DNA of 43,296 nt from PBB1 sp046154125 (GTDB lineage Bacteria > Pseudomonadota > Gammaproteobacteria > Burkholderiales > Burkholderiaceae_C). Location of the stretch: positions 1 through 43,296 of the forward strand of contig JBJXEJ010000058.1 in NCBI GenBank assembly GCA_046154125.1, written 5' to 3'. Of the stretch, positions 42,541 to 43,296 are shown in pieces; the stretch's first letter is position 1, and each line of letters begins with the position of its first letter. The position numbers and the translations under genes were made by a program. Under the pieces are notes generated by a model. It ran no database searches and had not been told where the DNA came from. It saw nothing but the letters and a program-made list of their open reading frames with translations.

Positions 42541-43296
42541 ATGCATGCGATGGTGCTGAATGCCGTGGGCAGTCCTCTCGAATGGACAGAACTGCCCGAT
42601 CGGCAGCCGGGCGCGGGCGAGATCCGCGTCAGGGTGGCGGCCTGCGGCGTCTGTCGCACCGACCTGCACGTGGTCGATGGTGAATTGCCCCATCCGCAGG
42701 TTCCGATCATCCCGGGCCACGAGATCGTCGGCCGCATCGACGCCGTCGGTCCGGGTGTCGACGGATTGGCGCTCGGTCAGCGTGTCGGCATTCCGTGGCT
42801 GGGCCACACCTGCGGCGCATGCGTCTATTGCAGACGGCAGCGCGAGAACCTGTGCGACCGGCCACTGTTCACCGGGTACACCCGCGACGGCGGTTTCGCC
42901 ACGGCAACGGTCGTCGATGCGCGCTTCGCGTTTCCGCTCGGTGAGGAGGGCGGCGACGCCGCACTCGCACCGTTGCTGTGTGCCGGTCTGATCGGCTGGC
43001 GCGCGCTGAACATTGCGGGCGAGGGCCGGTGCCTGGGCCTGTACGGTTTCGGCGCAGCCGCACACATCCTGGCACAGGTGGCGAAGTGGCAGGGCCGTTC
43101 GGTGTTCGCCTTCACCAGGCCGGGAGACCGCGCAACGCAGGACTTCGCGTGCAGCCTCGGCGCCACCTGGGCCGGTGGCTCCGACGAGCTGCCGCCGCAA
43201 CCGCTGGATGCCGCCATCATCTTCGCCCCGGCTGGCGATCTCGTTCCGCTGGCACTGAGAGCCGTGCGCAAGGGCGGTCGCGTGGTGTGTGCCGGC
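42541..43296 (+). CDS. Zinc-dependent alcohol dehydrogenase (3' end outside window)
   Basis: 252 residues are present from the ATG at 42541, and the frame is still open at the window edge. Medium-chain dehydrogenase with catalytic zinc ligands in CGVCRTDLH and GHE, structural-zinc cysteines CGACVYCRRQRENLC, and a nucleotide fold starting CLGLYGFGAAAHILAQ. It resembles the single-polypeptide AdhA/AdhP-like subgroup with ALAPLLCAGLIGWRAL. With the aldehyde dehydrogenase it could form an alcohol-to-acid route. Confidence 0.9.
   Translation, partial: MHAMVLNAVGSPLEWTELPDRQPGAGEIRVRVAACGVCRTDLHVVDGELPHPQVPIIPGHEIVGRIDAVGPGVDGLALGQRVGIPWLGHTCGACVYCRRQRENLCDRPLFTGYTRDGGFATATVVDARFAFPLGEEGGDAALAPLLCAGLIGWRALNIAGEGRCLGLYGFGAAAHILAQVAKWQGRSVFAFTRPGDRATQDFACSLGATWAGGSDELPPQPLDAAIIFAPAGDLVPLALRAVRKGGRVVCAG

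Noticed and set aside
1..43296. CRISPR arrays, rRNA, tRNA, insertion sequences, prophage genes
   Set aside because: No regularly spaced repeats, no cloverleaf-like sequence, no transposase or integrase motifs were seen on either strand.

Overview
The window (43,296 bp, high GC) reads as a chromosomal segment of a purple phototrophic betaproteobacterium, most likely Burkholderiales. The evidence is a pufBALMC operon with a tetraheme PufC and no pufQ, a crtE-crtF-bchC-bchX-bchY-bchZ block for bacteriochlorophyll a and a spheroidene-type carotenoid, and flanking proteins of beta-proteobacterial character. Species is not determined.

Layout. (1) 2-5146: the 3' part of a giant protein joining two alpha/beta-hydrolase domains, a CHAT caspase-like protease and a helical C-terminus; then a DUF3422 membrane protein (5295-6605). 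(2) 6682-10652: bchI-bchD-bchO, the magnesium chelatase subunits and their accessory hydrolase. (3) 10678-17901, minus strand: a complete system I cytochrome c maturation operon, ccmABCDEFGHI, mostly with start/stop overlaps. It can supply the heme attachment that PufC needs. (4) 18102-20661: an oxalyl-CoA-synthetase-like ligase and a ketopantoate reductase. (5) 20810-32131: crtE-crtF, bchCXYZ, pufB, an extra pufB-like gene, pufA, pufL, pufM, pufC, closed by a strong terminator at 32161. Promoters before crtE and before bchC each carry two TGT-N12-ACA boxes, the PpsR/CrtJ repressor signature. (6) 32188-32743: a gene-poor interval holding a near-consensus LexA (SOS) box inside a sigma70-type promoter that faces a 28-codon ORF. 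(7) 32744-43296: accessory metabolism (flavin reductase, CurA-like reductase, oleate hydratase, VIT-family transporter, class 3 lipase, aldehyde dehydrogenase, SDR, zinc alcohol dehydrogenase cut by the window edge) and a pair of decayed genes at 33350-34609.

Most interesting points. Between pufB and pufA lies a 74-aa gene that aligns with LH1 beta but has Gln in place of the bacteriochlorophyll-ligating His and has a C-terminal tail; it may be a pigment-free or altered LH1 ring subunit. PufC carries an extra C-terminal OmpA-like domain, making it a lipid-anchored tetraheme cytochrome with a possible envelope-binding module. The SOS-controlled mini-gene and the hydrolase/CHAT fusion are further candidates for undescribed biology. 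All calls rest on reading the sequence and on remembered family motifs; no database search was run.
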